Positions 1-8,386 of a DNA stretch of 64,000 nt are shown piece by piece. The number at the start of each line of letters is the position of its first letter. The first letter of the stretch is position 1. The notes beneath the pieces were generated by a model, which saw only the letters and a program-made list of their open reading frames with translations, was not told the origin of the DNA and did not search any database. A program made the position numbers and the translations under genes. The stretch lies in NCBI RefSeq assembly GCF_001544455.2, contig NZ_FCOC02000003.1, positions 248,001 through 312,000 of the forward strand. The letters are read 5' to 3'. Source of the stretch: Caballeronia sordidicola. GTDB lineage: Bacteria > Pseudomonadota > Gammaproteobacteria > Burkholderiales > Burkholderiaceae.

Positions 1-279
1 GTTGGCGGCCCGGCGGTATCGAAGGTGCTGAACACGAAGGAGTTTGGCGCGATGAAAGGCAAGCTGGAAGTCCTCGCGTTCGACGATCTTCCCGACACAC
101 TCAAGGCGCTCAAGGACGGCTCCATTCAAGGGATCATGGTCCAGCGGCCGGTCACCATGGGCTCGCTTGCGGTCGATCACCTGGTCGCCCAAATTCAAGG
201 TAAGGGCGAAGCGCCCAAGGATATCGACACAGGCGTGACAGTGGTGACCAAGGACAATATTGGCAGCTACACGAAATAA
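1..279 (+). CDS. Sugar ABC transporter periplasmic binding protein, C-terminal end (partial)
   Basis: Only the last 92 residues are in the window; the frame is open from base 1 to the TAA at 277-279, so the gene starts upstream. The segment has the character of the C-terminal lobe of RbsB-type sugar-binding proteins, with a stretch (KALKDGSIQGIMVQRP) that fits the hinge region where ligand-dependent ABC binding proteins read out bound sugar. It ends 23 bases before a double-ATPase gene, so the two belong to one importer. A permease gene is not seen downstream and presumably lies upstream of the window. The substrate cannot be read from this fragment. Confidence 0.8.
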   Translation, partial: VGGPAVSKVLNTKEFGAMKGKLEVLAFDDLPDTLKALKDGSIQGIMVQRPVTMGSLAVDHLVAQIQGKGEAPKDIDTGVTVVTKDNIGSYTK

Positions 280-302
280 GCAACATTACTCAAGGGAGCG
301 TC

Positions 303-1811
303 ATGGCAACGCCATTCCTGGAAATGCGCGCTATTTCCAAAACCTTTCCCGGCGTGAGAGCACTGGACGGCGTGCACCTTCAAATCCGGCAAGGCGAAGT
401 GCTCGCGCTCGCCGGGGAGAACGGCGCAGGCAAGAGCACGCTCATGAAAATCCTGACGGGCATCTATGCGCCCGATCCGGGCGGAAAGATACTGATAGAA
501 GGCAACGAGATCGAGATGCGCGACGGCAATCACGCGCGCGCTTTGGGTATAGGCATCATTTACCAGGAACTGTCTGTCGTAGAGAATCTCAGCGTGGCGG
601 AAAATCTTTTCCTTGCACGAGAGCCGCTCAATCGCCTGGGTTTGCTCGACCGGCCAAGCATGGAGCACGAGGCCCGCGCGATGCTCCACACCATCGAACT
701 GGATGTCGATCCATCCACGCGTGTCAGCGAACTGAGCGTGGGGCAGCAGCAAATGGTCGAGATTGCGAAGGCGCTCGCGCATCAGTCGAAGGTCATCATC
801 ATGGACGAACCGACTGCATCGCTCAGCCATCACGAGACACGAACGCTGCTGCGGCTGATCAAGCGGCTGCGCGAACGCAACATTGCGGTGGTCTATATCT
901 CGCACCGGCTCGAGGAGATATTCGAACTGGCGGATTACGTAAGCGTTTTGCGCGACGGCCGTACCGTCGCTACCTCGCCCATAGCCGAGGTTACGCGTGA
1001 TTCGCTGGTTCGCATGATGGTCGATCGTGAACTGAGCGACCTGTATCCTGGCTCAACCCGTTCTCATGCAAGCACGGTTCCCGTGCTTGAGGTTCGCGAT
1101 CTGTCGCTGCGCGCGGCCAAGGGCGCCGAGGCGCGAATCAGGGATATCAACTTCACGCTGCATCGCGGAGAAATTCTCGGGGTTGCGGGGCTGGTTGGAT
1201 CGGGGCGCACGGAGATCATGGAAATGATTTTTGGCATTCGACCATGCACGGGAAGCATTGCCGTCGATGGCAAACGCCTGAGCATTCGTAATCCTCACGA
1301 TGCCATTGAGCATGGCATTGGGTTCGTGACTGAGGACCGCAAGGCTCAAGGGCTGATACTGGGAATGAGCGTGCGCGAGAACTTCAGCCTTACGCATTTG
1401 AAACGCTATTCGCCTTTTCAGTTTTTGCAACGCGCCAAGGAAGAAGAGAGCTGCAAGCAATTCGTGCGAAGTCTCGGGATCAAGACGCCGGGTACGGAGC
1501 AGAAAGTCGTCAATTTGAGCGGTGGCAATCAGCAGAAGATTGTCATTGCCAAATGGGTGGCGCGAAATCCGAAGGTGCTGATTGTCGATGAACCCACACG
1601 CGGTATCGATATCGGTGCGAAAGCGGAAGTGCATGCACTGCTGGCGCGGCTGGCCTCGCAAGGTATCGGGATCATTGTCATCTCGTCTGATCTGCTTGAA
1701 GTGCTCGCAGTCAGCGACAGGATTCTGGTGGTTCGGGAAGGACGATTGAACGGCGAGATGACGCGCGCCGAGGCCACGCAGGAACGCGTGATGGCGGCAG
1801 CCACCGCATGA
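303..1811 (+). CDS. Sugar ABC transporter ATP-binding protein (RbsA/MglA type, two ATPase domains)
   Basis: This 502-residue protein has the length and layout of the CUT2-family energising subunit. The first domain carries a Walker [10 protein letters not shown] near residue 39, an LSVGQQQ signature near 143 and Walker B VIIMDEP near 163. The second domain has the degenerate P-loop GLVGSGRTE near 300, an LSGGNQQ signature and VLIVDEP, as is normal for RbsA. An AGGGAG ribosome site sits 5 bases before the ATG. It follows the binding protein by 23 bases and precedes an Asp/Glu-racemase-like gene by 28, so it should energise uptake of the same pentose, hexose or polyol. The exact sugar is unknown. 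Confidence 0.93.
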   Translation: MATPFLEMRAISKTFPGVRALDGVHLQIRQGEVLALAGENGAGKSTLMKILTGIYAPDPGGKILIEGNEIEMRDGNHARALGIGIIYQELSVVENLSVAENLFLAREPLNRLGLLDRPSMEHEARAMLHTIELDVDPSTRVSELSVGQQQMVEIAKALAHQSKVIIMDEPTASLSHHETRTLLRLIKRLRERNIAVVYISHRLEEIFELADYVSVLRDGRTVATSPIAEVTRDSLVRMMVDRELSDLYPGSTRSHASTVPVLEVRDLSLRAAKGAEARIRDINFTLHRGEILGVAGLVGSGRTEIMEMIFGIRPCTGSIAVDGKRLSIRNPHDAIEHGIGFVTEDRKAQGLILGMSVRENFSLTHLKRYSPFQFLQRAKEEESCKQFVRSLGIKTPGTEQKVVNLSGGNQQKIVIAKWVARNPKVLIVDEPTRGIDIGAKAEVHALLARLASQGIGIIVISSDLLEVLAVSDRILVVREGRLNGEMTRAEATQERVMAAATA

Positions 1812-1839
1812 ATTTTTTCAACAAACCCAACTCAAGACC

Positions 1840-2496
1840 ATGACAACGATAGCTGTGATTCACACCGGACCCGTGACCGTTTTGCCAATCAAGGAGCAAC
1901 TCAACGAATTGATCGCCGACGCGCGCGTGATCAACATCATGGACGACAGCTTGCTGAACGACGTGCGCGCAGCCGGCCATCTGACGCCGGAAGTCGCGAG
2001 CCGCATTTATAGCTATATGCTGAACGCGCAGGCAATGGGCGCGGACATCATCCTGAACGCGTGTTCGTCCGTGGGCGAGGCATCCGACTCGCTGAAGGCA
2101 TTCATTCGCACGCCTATAGTAAAGATCGACGAGTCGATGGCCGAAGAAGCAAGCGCGATCGGGCGGCGTATCGGCGTGGTCGCAACGGTATCGACAACGC
2201 TGGACCCGACCGTGCGGCTGATCCGGCGCAAGGCCGCCGAACTCGAGCGCACAGTGGAAGTAACGGAGCGGATCGCGGAAGGCGCGTTCGAAGCACTGCT
2301 GGCGGGAGACGGTACGCGCCACGACGCCATACTCAAGCAGACGATCGTCACGCTTGCCGATGAAGTCGACGTCGTGGTGCTCGCGCAGGTTTCCATGGCG
2401 CGTCTCGTGCCCGCGCTTGGAGACTTGCGCGTACCTGTGCTGTCCAGTCCGCGCAGCGGCGTGGCAGCGGTCAAGCGCGCGCTAGAGGCGCTTTGA
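1840..2496 (+). CDS. Asp/Glu/hydantoin racemase superfamily protein lacking the second catalytic cysteine
   Basis: The 218-residue protein fits the Asp/Glu racemase fold: the first active-site block NACSSVGEA is at residues 73-81 with Cys75. The mirror-image block where the family usually has GCT/GCTGM reads LAQVSMARL near residues 181-189, so the second cysteine is replaced by glutamine (Gln183). Two-base racemisation needs both cysteines, so a single-cysteine isomerase, lyase or binding role is more likely than an amino-acid racemase. It is the last gene of a sugar-ABC operon (28 bases after the ATPase), which suggests a step on the imported sugar or its derivative. Its 3' end overlaps the convergent Crp/Fnr gene by 26 bases. 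Confidence 0.75.
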   Translation: MTTIAVIHTGPVTVLPIKEQLNELIADARVINIMDDSLLNDVRAAGHLTPEVASRIYSYMLNAQAMGADIILNACSSVGEASDSLKAFIRTPIVKIDESMAEEASAIGRRIGVVATVSTTLDPTVRLIRRKAAELERTVEVTERIAEGAFEALLAGDGTRHDAILKQTIVTLADEVDVVVLAQVSMARLVPALGDLRVPVLSSPRSGVAAVKRALEAL

Positions 2497-3256
2497 CATA
2501 GTGGGTGCTGAATGGTGAAGGCGGCGCCGTGAACGTCGCCGGCAAGATCCGTTGCGCAGGCGCTGTCTTGTGCGGCAAGTAGCGGGTTACGAAAAGGGGC
2601 GTCAGCACGATCTTGCGTTCATGCATGGCAGTCAACCCTTCAGCCTTCAGGTCGTTGAAGTGCCGGTTGACGGATTCGCGCGATGTTCCAATGAATTCGG
2701 CAAGCTTGTCTTGCGGGATCGACAGGTCGATCAGTACGGAGTCGCCTCTATCCGCATAGTCGAATTCCACTCCAATCTGGTTCGCGAACATCACCAGGAT
2801 GTTTGTGAGCCGCTTGCGAACGTCGTGCAGGGAAAGGTTTTCTATGAGTTGTTGCGCTTCCTGCCACCGGCGGTAATGGCTCTTCAAGACGAACTGATTG
2901 ATGACGTCATAGCGCTCGAGCAGCTGCTTGAAATCCGCCTTGCGGATATAGCAGATCATGCTTGGCGCAAGCGTCTGCGCATTGTGCGAATAATTGGCCT
3001 CGTTCAGCACGTCGCCATCTCCGAACAACATGCCGGCTTTAATGAACGACAACGTGATTTCCTGCCCGTCTTCAGTCAACCTGAACAGGCGTACACTGCC
3101 GCTCTTCAGCAAATAGACATGATTGCTCGAATCTTCCGGCCGATAAATTGTCGTGTTTTTCCTGACGGTCCGATGTTCGCTGAATGCAGGCATGACCTCA
3201 TCGAGGCAATGACGTTCGATGAGCGAAAGCAGCTCGCTTTTTCCGACAAACCACAT
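2471..3256 (-). CDS. Crp/Fnr-family transcriptional regulator
   Basis: A 261-residue regulator beginning MWFVGKSELLSLIERH. I chose this ATG because AAGGAG lies 7 bases upstream; a longer in-frame start 75 bases earlier has no such site. An N-terminal cyclic-nucleotide-binding-like beta-barrel covers about residues 20-120 (KSGSVRLFRLTEDGQEITL) and a C-terminal winged helix about 165-230, with the recognition region FIGTSRESVNRHFNDLKAEG. It lacks the clustered N-terminal cysteines of FNR, so the effector is unknown. It is convergent with the racemase-like gene and overlaps it by 26 bases. Its target could be the neighbouring dehydrogenase or a remote gene; nothing local decides it. Confidence 0.85.
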   Translation of the reverse strand: MWFVGKSELLSLIERHCLDEVMPAFSEHRTVRKNTTIYRPEDSSNHVYLLKSGSVRLFRLTEDGQEITLSFIKAGMLFGDGDVLNEANYSHNAQTLAPSMICYIRKADFKQLLERYDVINQFVLKSHYRRWQEAQQLIENLSLHDVRKRLTNILVMFANQIGVEFDYADRGDSVLIDLSIPQDKLAEFIGTSRESVNRHFNDLKAEGLTAMHERKIVLTPLFVTRYLPHKTAPAQRILPATFTAPPSPFSTHYVKAPLARA

Positions 3257-3405
3257 TGGGTGTCTCCTTGAACTTTGCCTCGAAAACCGTGGACGGTCAT
3301 GAGGTGTTTGTATGCAGGCGGTCGCTGTCATTTTATCGACTCATCAAGTCTACACAGGGCTTGCGATTCTTGTGCGCAAGGGCTCAAGCCTGCGCATCCG
3401 CAAGT

Positions 3406-4500
3406 TCACATTGTTTGTGGCGTATTCGCCTCATGCGATGCAAGCAACGCACAGACGGCATCGGTCACTTGCCGCGTCGTGGCCTTGCCCCCGAGATCGC
3501 TGGTATGCAAGGAAGGGTCTGCCATGACGCGTTCGATTGTGTTCATCAGCGTGCCGGCCGCGTCCATTTCACCGAGATGTTCGAGCATCATCACCACAGA
3601 CCAGAAGGTACCGATGGGATTTGCAAGACCTGATCCCATGATGTCGAATGCGGAGCCATGGATTGGCTCGAACATCGACGGATAGCGGCGTTCCGGATCG
3701 AGATTGGCGGTCGGCGCAATACCAAGACTGCCGGCGAGCGCGGCAGCTAGGTCGCTCAGGATATCCGCGTGGAGATTGGTGGCGACGATGGTGTCGAGCG
3801 TCGCCGGGCGATTCACCATGCGTGCGGTGGCGGCATCGACGAGTTCCTTGTCCCACGTTACTTGCGGGAATTCCGCTGAGATCTGCACCGCGATCTCGTC
3901 CCACATCACCATGGCGTGGCGTTGCGCATTGCTCTTGGTAATGACGGTCAATTGCTTGCGAGGACGCGACGCCGCAAGTCGAAACGCAAATCGCAGGATG
4001 CGTTCTACGCCGGCCCGCGTCATCATGGAAACATCAGTGGCGACTTCTATTGGATGCCCTTGATGCGCGCGCCCTCCAATGCCTGCGTATTCGCCCTCGG
4101 AGTTTTCCCTGACGATCACCCAGTCGAGATCGCGCGCGCCGCAGCGTTTAAGTGGTGTATCGATGCCGGCAAGGATGCGGGTGGGACGCACGTTTGCATA
4201 TTGATCGAAGCCCTGGCAAATCTTGAGACGAAGACCCCAGAGCGTGACATGGTCGGGTATATCCGGATCTCCAGCCGAACCGAAGAGGATGGCATCCTTG
4301 TCCCGCAGCGCATCAAGGCCGTCGGCCGGCATCATTACGCCATGCGCGCGATAGTAATCTCCACCCCATCCAAAGTTCTCGAATTCGAATTTGAATTTGC
4401 TGGTGTGCGCTGCAAGTACTTCAAGCACTTCTTGCCCAGCGGGAACGACTTCCTTGCCAATTCCATCTCCAGGAATGGTTGCAATGCGGTAATTCTTCAT
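3406..4500 (-). CDS. dmlA: Tartrate / D-malate dehydrogenase (decarboxylating), isopropylmalate dehydrogenase family
   Basis: A 364-residue beta-decarboxylating dehydrogenase. It starts with the family hallmark IPGDGIGKEVV and carries VRENSEGEYAGIGG in the substrate loop and FEPIHGSAFDIMG near the C-terminus, where the cofactor and metal bind. The WGLRLKICQGFDQYANVRP segment is characteristic of TtuC/DmlA rather than LeuB or Icd. Such enzymes oxidise and decarboxylate D-malate or tartrate to pyruvate or related products with NAD and a divalent metal. An AAGAGAC ribosome site precedes the ATG. It is divergent from a LysR gene, the same arrangement as dmlA/dmlR in Escherichia coli. D-malate versus tartrate preference cannot be told from sequence. 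Confidence 0.88.
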   Translation of the reverse strand: MKNYRIATIPGDGIGKEVVPAGQEVLEVLAAHTSKFKFEFENFGWGGDYYRAHGVMMPADGLDALRDKDAILFGSAGDPDIPDHVTLWGLRLKICQGFDQYANVRPTRILAGIDTPLKRCGARDLDWVIVRENSEGEYAGIGGRAHQGHPIEVATDVSMMTRAGVERILRFAFRLAASRPRKQLTVITKSNAQRHAMVMWDEIAVQISAEFPQVTWDKELVDAATARMVNRPATLDTIVATNLHADILSDLAAALAGSLGIAPTANLDPERRYPSMFEPIHGSAFDIMGSGLANPIGTFWSVVMMLEHLGEMDAAGTLMNTIERVMADPSLHTSDLGGKATTRQVTDAVCALLASHEANTPQTM

Positions 4501-4579
4501 GTCGAGTCTCTTGGCGATTAAACATCTAACGCATCCTAAGGCGCAAATGGTGCCGGCAAACGCTGCTAGACTTAAATCG

Positions 4580-4600
4580 TTCTTAACTTGAGGTTAAGAA
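4580..4600. promoter_or_regulatory. Perfect palindrome between dehydrogenase and LysR genes, probable LysR operator
   Basis: TTCTTAAC and GTTAAGAA form an exact 8-base inverted repeat around a 5-base spacer TTGAG. It contains the T-N11-A form expected for LysR-type regulators, is AT-rich in a GC-rich setting, and lies 80 bases from the dehydrogenase start and 48 from the LysR start. Confidence 0.7.
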
Positions 4601-4648
4601 TTCTGATCGCCTGGCAGTGCGCCCAAGCGACTCAAAATAAATGACTCG

Positions 4649-5563
4649 ATGACATCTCCCATTCAGGCGGAAGACCTAAGCTTTTTTTCGATCCTCGCGG
4701 GTAGCGGCAGCTTGACTGCGGCCGCCCGCGAATTGGGACTGAGCACTGCGGCCGTCAGTAAACATCTCGCGCAAATGGAGGCTCGCGCGGGCGTTGCGCT
4801 GGTAAGCCGGACCACGCGGCGCATGAGCCTTACACCCGAGGGCGAAATCTATGTTGCGCGAGCGCGGCGCATCCTGAGCGACTTGGACGAGCTTGCGCAA
4901 CTTCTAGGCGGTGCTTGCGCTGCGCCAAGTGGTCTTTTACGTGTGAACGCAACGCTGGGTTTTGGCCGGAGTCATATCGCGCCGGCAATATCGCGATTCG
5001 TGAAGAAGTTTCCCGAGGTCGATGTTCAATTGCAGTTATCGGTCGATCCGCCGCCGCTTAGCGAAAATTCCTTCGATGTTTGCGTGCGTTTTGGCGAGCC
5101 GCCGGACGCTCGCGTCATTGCCCGGCAAGTTGCGCCGAACCGGCGGCTCCTTTGCGCCGCGCCCGCCTATTTCGCGGATCGTCCTTTTCCGCTGACGCCT
5201 GATGATCTGGCGCAGCACAATTGCATCGGCATACGCCAGGGTGACGACGGCTACGGTATCTGGCGGCTGATAAGCGGACACGGTGCGGCCGAGAAGACCG
5301 AAAGCGTTCGCGTGCGCGGCAACCTGACCACGAACGACGGAGAGATCGCAGTGAAGTGGGCGCTTGACGGACATGGCATCTTGCTGCGTGCGGAATGGGA
5401 TATTACTGAATACTTGCGCGATGGCCGGCTTGTGCACGTGCTGCCGGAATACCGCACGCCGGGTGCGGACATTTATGCGGTCATTCCGCAGCACCTGCAA
5501 ACCACGGCGCGAGTGAAGGCGTTTATTGATTTCCTGGTACTTGCCTTGCACGACGACGCTTAA
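4649..5563 (+). CDS. LysR-family transcriptional regulator (DmlR-like)
   Basis: A 304-residue protein with an N-terminal winged helix (about residues 8-65; SLTAAARELGLSTAAVSKHL is the helix-turn-helix) and a C-terminal effector domain of the periplasmic-binding type (about 92-295). It is divergent from the tartrate/D-malate dehydrogenase over 148 bases that contain a perfect palindrome, so by analogy with DmlR it probably activates that gene when the hydroxy-acid is present and limits its own expression. The last 4 bases overlap the convergent GyrI-like gene. Family assignment is secure; the inducer is inferred from the neighbour. Confidence 0.9.
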   Translation: MTSPIQAEDLSFFSILAGSGSLTAAARELGLSTAAVSKHLAQMEARAGVALVSRTTRRMSLTPEGEIYVARARRILSDLDELAQLLGGACAAPSGLLRVNATLGFGRSHIAPAISRFVKKFPEVDVQLQLSVDPPPLSENSFDVCVRFGEPPDARVIARQVAPNRRLLCAAPAYFADRPFPLTPDDLAQHNCIGIRQGDDGYGIWRLISGHGAAEKTESVRVRGNLTTNDGEIAVKWALDGHGILLRAEWDITEYLRDGRLVHVLPEYRTPGADIYAVIPQHLQTTARVKAFIDFLVLALHDDA

Positions 5564-6030
5564 GCGAGCGGCAAGCAAATTTCCGTGAGCAGATCAGCAG
5601 GCGCTGTTTCTTTCGGGTTGTTCAGATATTCCTCGAAGGCCGGTGCATCGGCGGCTTCGCGACCCGACTGCACGAGCCAGGTTCCATAAAGCCATTCATA
5701 AGTCGCGTGCAGGTCGCTATAAGGGCCGGCGTGGCGCAATACCGCATATTCACCGCCGCGTATCTGCGTCAGGCTCAGCGGCGGAACGATTTCGATGTCA
5801 CGCGGCAGCATTGCGCCTGCCTTCGATCGTAATTCCGCTTCGGGAACGATGCCCGGATCGTCGTAATAGATCCCCACCATCCGGGTCCCCGGCGAAAGCA
5901 GGCCGCGGCTTGCCAGCCCGCCGATGAGCAAGTCGAACGCCTTGCCAATCTGCATATAGGGTCCGGTGTGATCGACGCATGCCACGGTCATTGCCGCAAT
6001 GTCGCGAATGACGACCTCATGTGCTGTCAT
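5560..6030 (-). CDS. GyrI-like / AraC effector-binding-domain protein
   Basis: A 156-residue single-domain protein matching the GyrI-like small-molecule-binding fold: an N-terminal strand VVIRDIAAMTVACVDHTGPY and the typical GIYYDDP and GGEYAVLRHAGPYSDL segments of the duplicated alpha/beta SHS2 unit. Stand-alone members include SbmC/GyrI, which protects DNA gyrase in E. coli, and drug-binding or hydrolase-type relatives. No DNA-binding domain is present. It lies 15 bases downstream of a small acidic gene on the same strand and may be co-transcribed. Its ligand is unknown. Confidence 0.8.
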   Translation of the reverse strand: MTAHEVVIRDIAAMTVACVDHTGPYMQIGKAFDLLIGGLASRGLLSPGTRMVGIYYDDPGIVPEAELRSKAGAMLPRDIEIVPPLSLTQIRGGEYAVLRHAGPYSDLHATYEWLYGTWLVQSGREAADAPAFEEYLNNPKETAPADLLTEICLPLA

Positions 6031-6045
6031 TTCATTGGCTCTAAG

Positions 6046-6330
6046 TCATTCATCCATTTCGTTCACTCGCCCGATCAGCCTTGCGGGATCGGTCAGGCAA
6101 TCTTCGATTGTTCCTTCGTCCTCGAACAGCATGCGCAGCACACACGCTTCATCTTCTGTCAGGCCGGAGTCTTCGAGTTCCCCATCTTGGACAATAGTGT
6201 CGCAGTCGTCGAGCGTCAATTCTGCGATCACCGCCGACGACAATGCTACCGGCCACTTCTCGCTGAACGCGACAGTGATTACTTTGCGTGCTTCGTCGTA
6301 GGCCCTGATCTCGACGCTGATGTAGGACAT
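6046..6330 (-). CDS. Small acidic hypothetical protein
   Basis: A 94-residue protein I do not recognise. It is strongly acidic in its second half (LTLDDCDTIVQDGELED and a DEGTIEDC segment) and starts with a short beta-rich stretch. GAGGG lies upstream of the ATG. It ends 15 bases before the GyrI-like gene on the same strand, which supports a two-gene unit. The opposite-strand frame over the same bases is longer but has no recognisable domain or ribosome site, so I prefer this strand. Confidence 0.5.
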   Translation of the reverse strand: MSYISVEIRAYDEARKVITVAFSEKWPVALSSAVIAELTLDDCDTIVQDGELEDSGLTEDEACVLRMLFEDEGTIEDCLTDPARLIGRVNEMDE

Positions 6331-6609
6331 GATGTCGAACCCTCGGGTGAATAGACCGGAGTGGGAAGTCTTAAGGGTCAGCAGGATCAGGAAACGCGAT
6401 GGATGACATCGGTCAGCTCAAGTGTAGCAACACACAATCTCTCGCGTAAACCGGTGGGATCAAGAAAGGTAATAGTCCTATGGAATGCCAGACGTTCTGA
6501 TCGGTGCCAAGCTTTTTATGCACCAGCGAAAGGCATTCAATCGCACCGGAATGAGGCAAAATTGTCGGCTTTCTCGTAAGATTGGTTTGAATTCAATTTG
6601 GTTAAGAAC
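6331..6609. promoter_or_regulatory. Intergenic region with a candidate palindrome upstream of kynB
   Basis: This 279-base divergent gap has no convincing gene. The one notable site is the palindrome TTGAATTCAA at 6587-6596, 13 bases before the kynB ATG, where a repressor or Lrp-type regulator could act. No clear promoter hexamers were identified. Confidence 0.35.
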
Positions 6610-7251
6610 ATGCCCCAAAAACTTTTCGACATCAGCGCCCCCATCGACTCGAATACGCCCGTCTGGCCCGGCGATACACCCGTTATGCTCGAACGGGTCT
6701 GGAAAATGGAGGCGGGTTCCCCAGTGAATGTCGGGCGCATGACGCTGTCGCCGCACACGGGGACTCATGCGGATGCGCCGTTGCATTATGACGAGCAGGG
6801 AGACGCGATCGGCGCGGCCGATCTCAATGTTTATATAGGCGAGTGCGTGGTTGTTTCGATCAGCCCCGCGGGTTCGCATGTCAGCGTTGAAGAGCTCGAA
6901 TCGGCTTTGCGTCACGCGCAATTGCCACTGGCTGCGCGCGTGCTGATTCGAACTTACGCCAAGGCGCCGACCACCGAATGGGATAGCGGGTTTGCCGCTA
7001 TCTCAGCCCATGCAATCGACTGGCTCGCGGAGCGAGGTGTCGGGCTTATCGGTGTCGATACACCATCGCTCGATCCGCAGGAGTCGAAAACAATGGACGC
7101 ACATCGTCGCGTGCGCGCGCACAACATGGCAATTCTCGAAGGCTTGATTCTCGACGACGTGCCCGATGGAATCTACGAGCTGATCGCGCTGCCATTGAAG
7201 TTGACCACGCTCGACGCCAGTCCGGTCCGGGCAGTCTTGCGGACGTATTGA
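6610..7251 (+). CDS. kynB: Kynurenine formamidase (cyclase family)
   Basis: A 213-residue metal-dependent cyclase-fold enzyme that hydrolyses N-formyl-L-kynurenine in tryptophan catabolism. The signature [11 protein letters not shown] begins at His49, giving the zinc ligands His49, His53, Asp55 and the catalytic-region His59; [11 protein letters not shown] near the N-terminus is also typical. I used the ATG at 6610; an in-frame TTG at 6598 is possible but adds only four residues. The usual partners, tryptophan dioxygenase and kynureninase, are not adjacent, so this may be a second copy or a cyclase acting on another cyclic or formylated substrate. Confidence 0.82.
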   Translation: MPQKLFDISAPIDSNTPVWPGDTPVMLERVWKMEAGSPVNVGRMTLSPHTGTHADAPLHYDEQGDAIGAADLNVYIGECVVVSISPAGSHVSVEELESALRHAQLPLAARVLIRTYAKAPTTEWDSGFAAISAHAIDWLAERGVGLIGVDTPSLDPQESKTMDAHRRVRAHNMAILEGLILDDVPDGIYELIALPLKLTTLDASPVRAVLRTY

Positions 7252-7308
7252 CGACCGATTGCCAGGAGCCGGACCGTTGCCTTTTTCTATGAATGCGGCG
7301 AGCGATCT

Positions 7309-8154
7309 TCACGCACTGAAGTCGGTCGAAAGCGACAGCGCTTCCCACTGCTGTAGTTCTTCCTGCAGCGCCGCCAGCTTGTTTTTGACCAACTGCACTG
7401 CGTCGCTTCCAAGTAACAAATGCACCGGCGGATTAGGTGCTTCAACGATCCGCAAAAGCGCTTGCGCCGCCTTTGCGGGGTCGCCCAGCTGATTGCCGCT
7501 TTTTTCTTCTCGTGCCCGGCGAATGGGATCAAAAAGCGCGTCGTAATCAGCGATTGTCCGGTCTGTGCGCGTCATGGAACGGCCTGCCCAGTCTGTGCGG
7601 AACGAACCCGGTGCCATCGACGTCACCTTGACGCCAAGGTCCTTCACTTCTTTGGCAAGCGCCTCGGATATGCCTTCGAGCGCGAACTTGCTGCCGCAAT
7701 AATAGGCGACACCCGGCATGGTGACAAAGCCGCCCATTGATGTGACGTTGATGATGTGACCACTGCGCCGTTGCCGCATTTCCGGCAAGACTGCTTTGAT
7801 CATGGCGACCGCGCCGAATACATTGACGTCGAATTGGCGTTGTATTTCCTCCAGCGGCGATTCTTCAAGGATCCCTTCGTGGCCATAGCCAGCGTTGTTT
7901 ACCAGAACGTCAATCGGTTTGTTATCTTGAACAAGCTTATCGATGCACGGCCTGATCGCGGAGAAATCGGTGACATCCAGCTGGACCGCGCGAGCGCGGG
8001 CCGTATCGAGCGACCGGAACTCCGCGGCTGCCTGTTCATTGCGGACAGTGCCAAATACAAGGTGGCCTGCATCGAGTGCGGCGCGCGCAAACGCACGGCC
8101 AAAGCCGGAACTGACACCGGTGATCAAAAAAGTCTTGCGGGTGGAATCGCTCAT
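7309..8154 (-). CDS. Short-chain dehydrogenase/reductase
   Basis: A 281-residue classical SDR. The cofactor loop TGVSSGFG is near residue 13, NNAGYGHEG near 86, the catalytic serine in NVTSMGG and the YYCGSK catalytic tyrosine-lysine pair follow. The 3' end faces the end of kynB. It is divergent from an AraC-family gene, a very common pairing in which the AraC protein controls the oxidoreductase. The cofactor and substrate cannot be assigned; relatives are usually annotated simply as oxidoreductases. Confidence 0.88.
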   Translation of the reverse strand: MSDSTRKTFLITGVSSGFGRAFARAALDAGHLVFGTVRNEQAAAEFRSLDTARARAVQLDVTDFSAIRPCIDKLVQDNKPIDVLVNNAGYGHEGILEESPLEEIQRQFDVNVFGAVAMIKAVLPEMRQRRSGHIINVTSMGGFVTMPGVAYYCGSKFALEGISEALAKEVKDLGVKVTSMAPGSFRTDWAGRSMTRTDRTIADYDALFDPIRRAREEKSGNQLGDPAKAAQALLRIVEAPNPPVHLLLGSDAVQLVKNKLAALQEELQQWEALSLSTDFSA

Positions 8155-8386
8155 GACGCGTGGCTCCTGGACGGTTGGCCGCGACGATGCGCGGCATGGT
8201 GTGAAATATCGAACACTGTGATGGCGTTCTTTTCGTCACGGAGGGAAGTCTAGAGGCGAAGCGTTGTTCCAGAAATGTCGGTTCGTCCGCGATGGTTGCC
8301 TAATCCTCTGGCCGAGTAGAAATCGTGTTCGCCCGATTCCTGTCTCATGTGACACTGGCGGTTATCGAAGACAGCATGTTGATGCC

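Noticed and set aside
260-1000. Plus-strand frame overlapping the first ABC ATPase
   Set aside because: It is out of frame with a gene that carries all ABC motifs and is Arg-rich nonsense.
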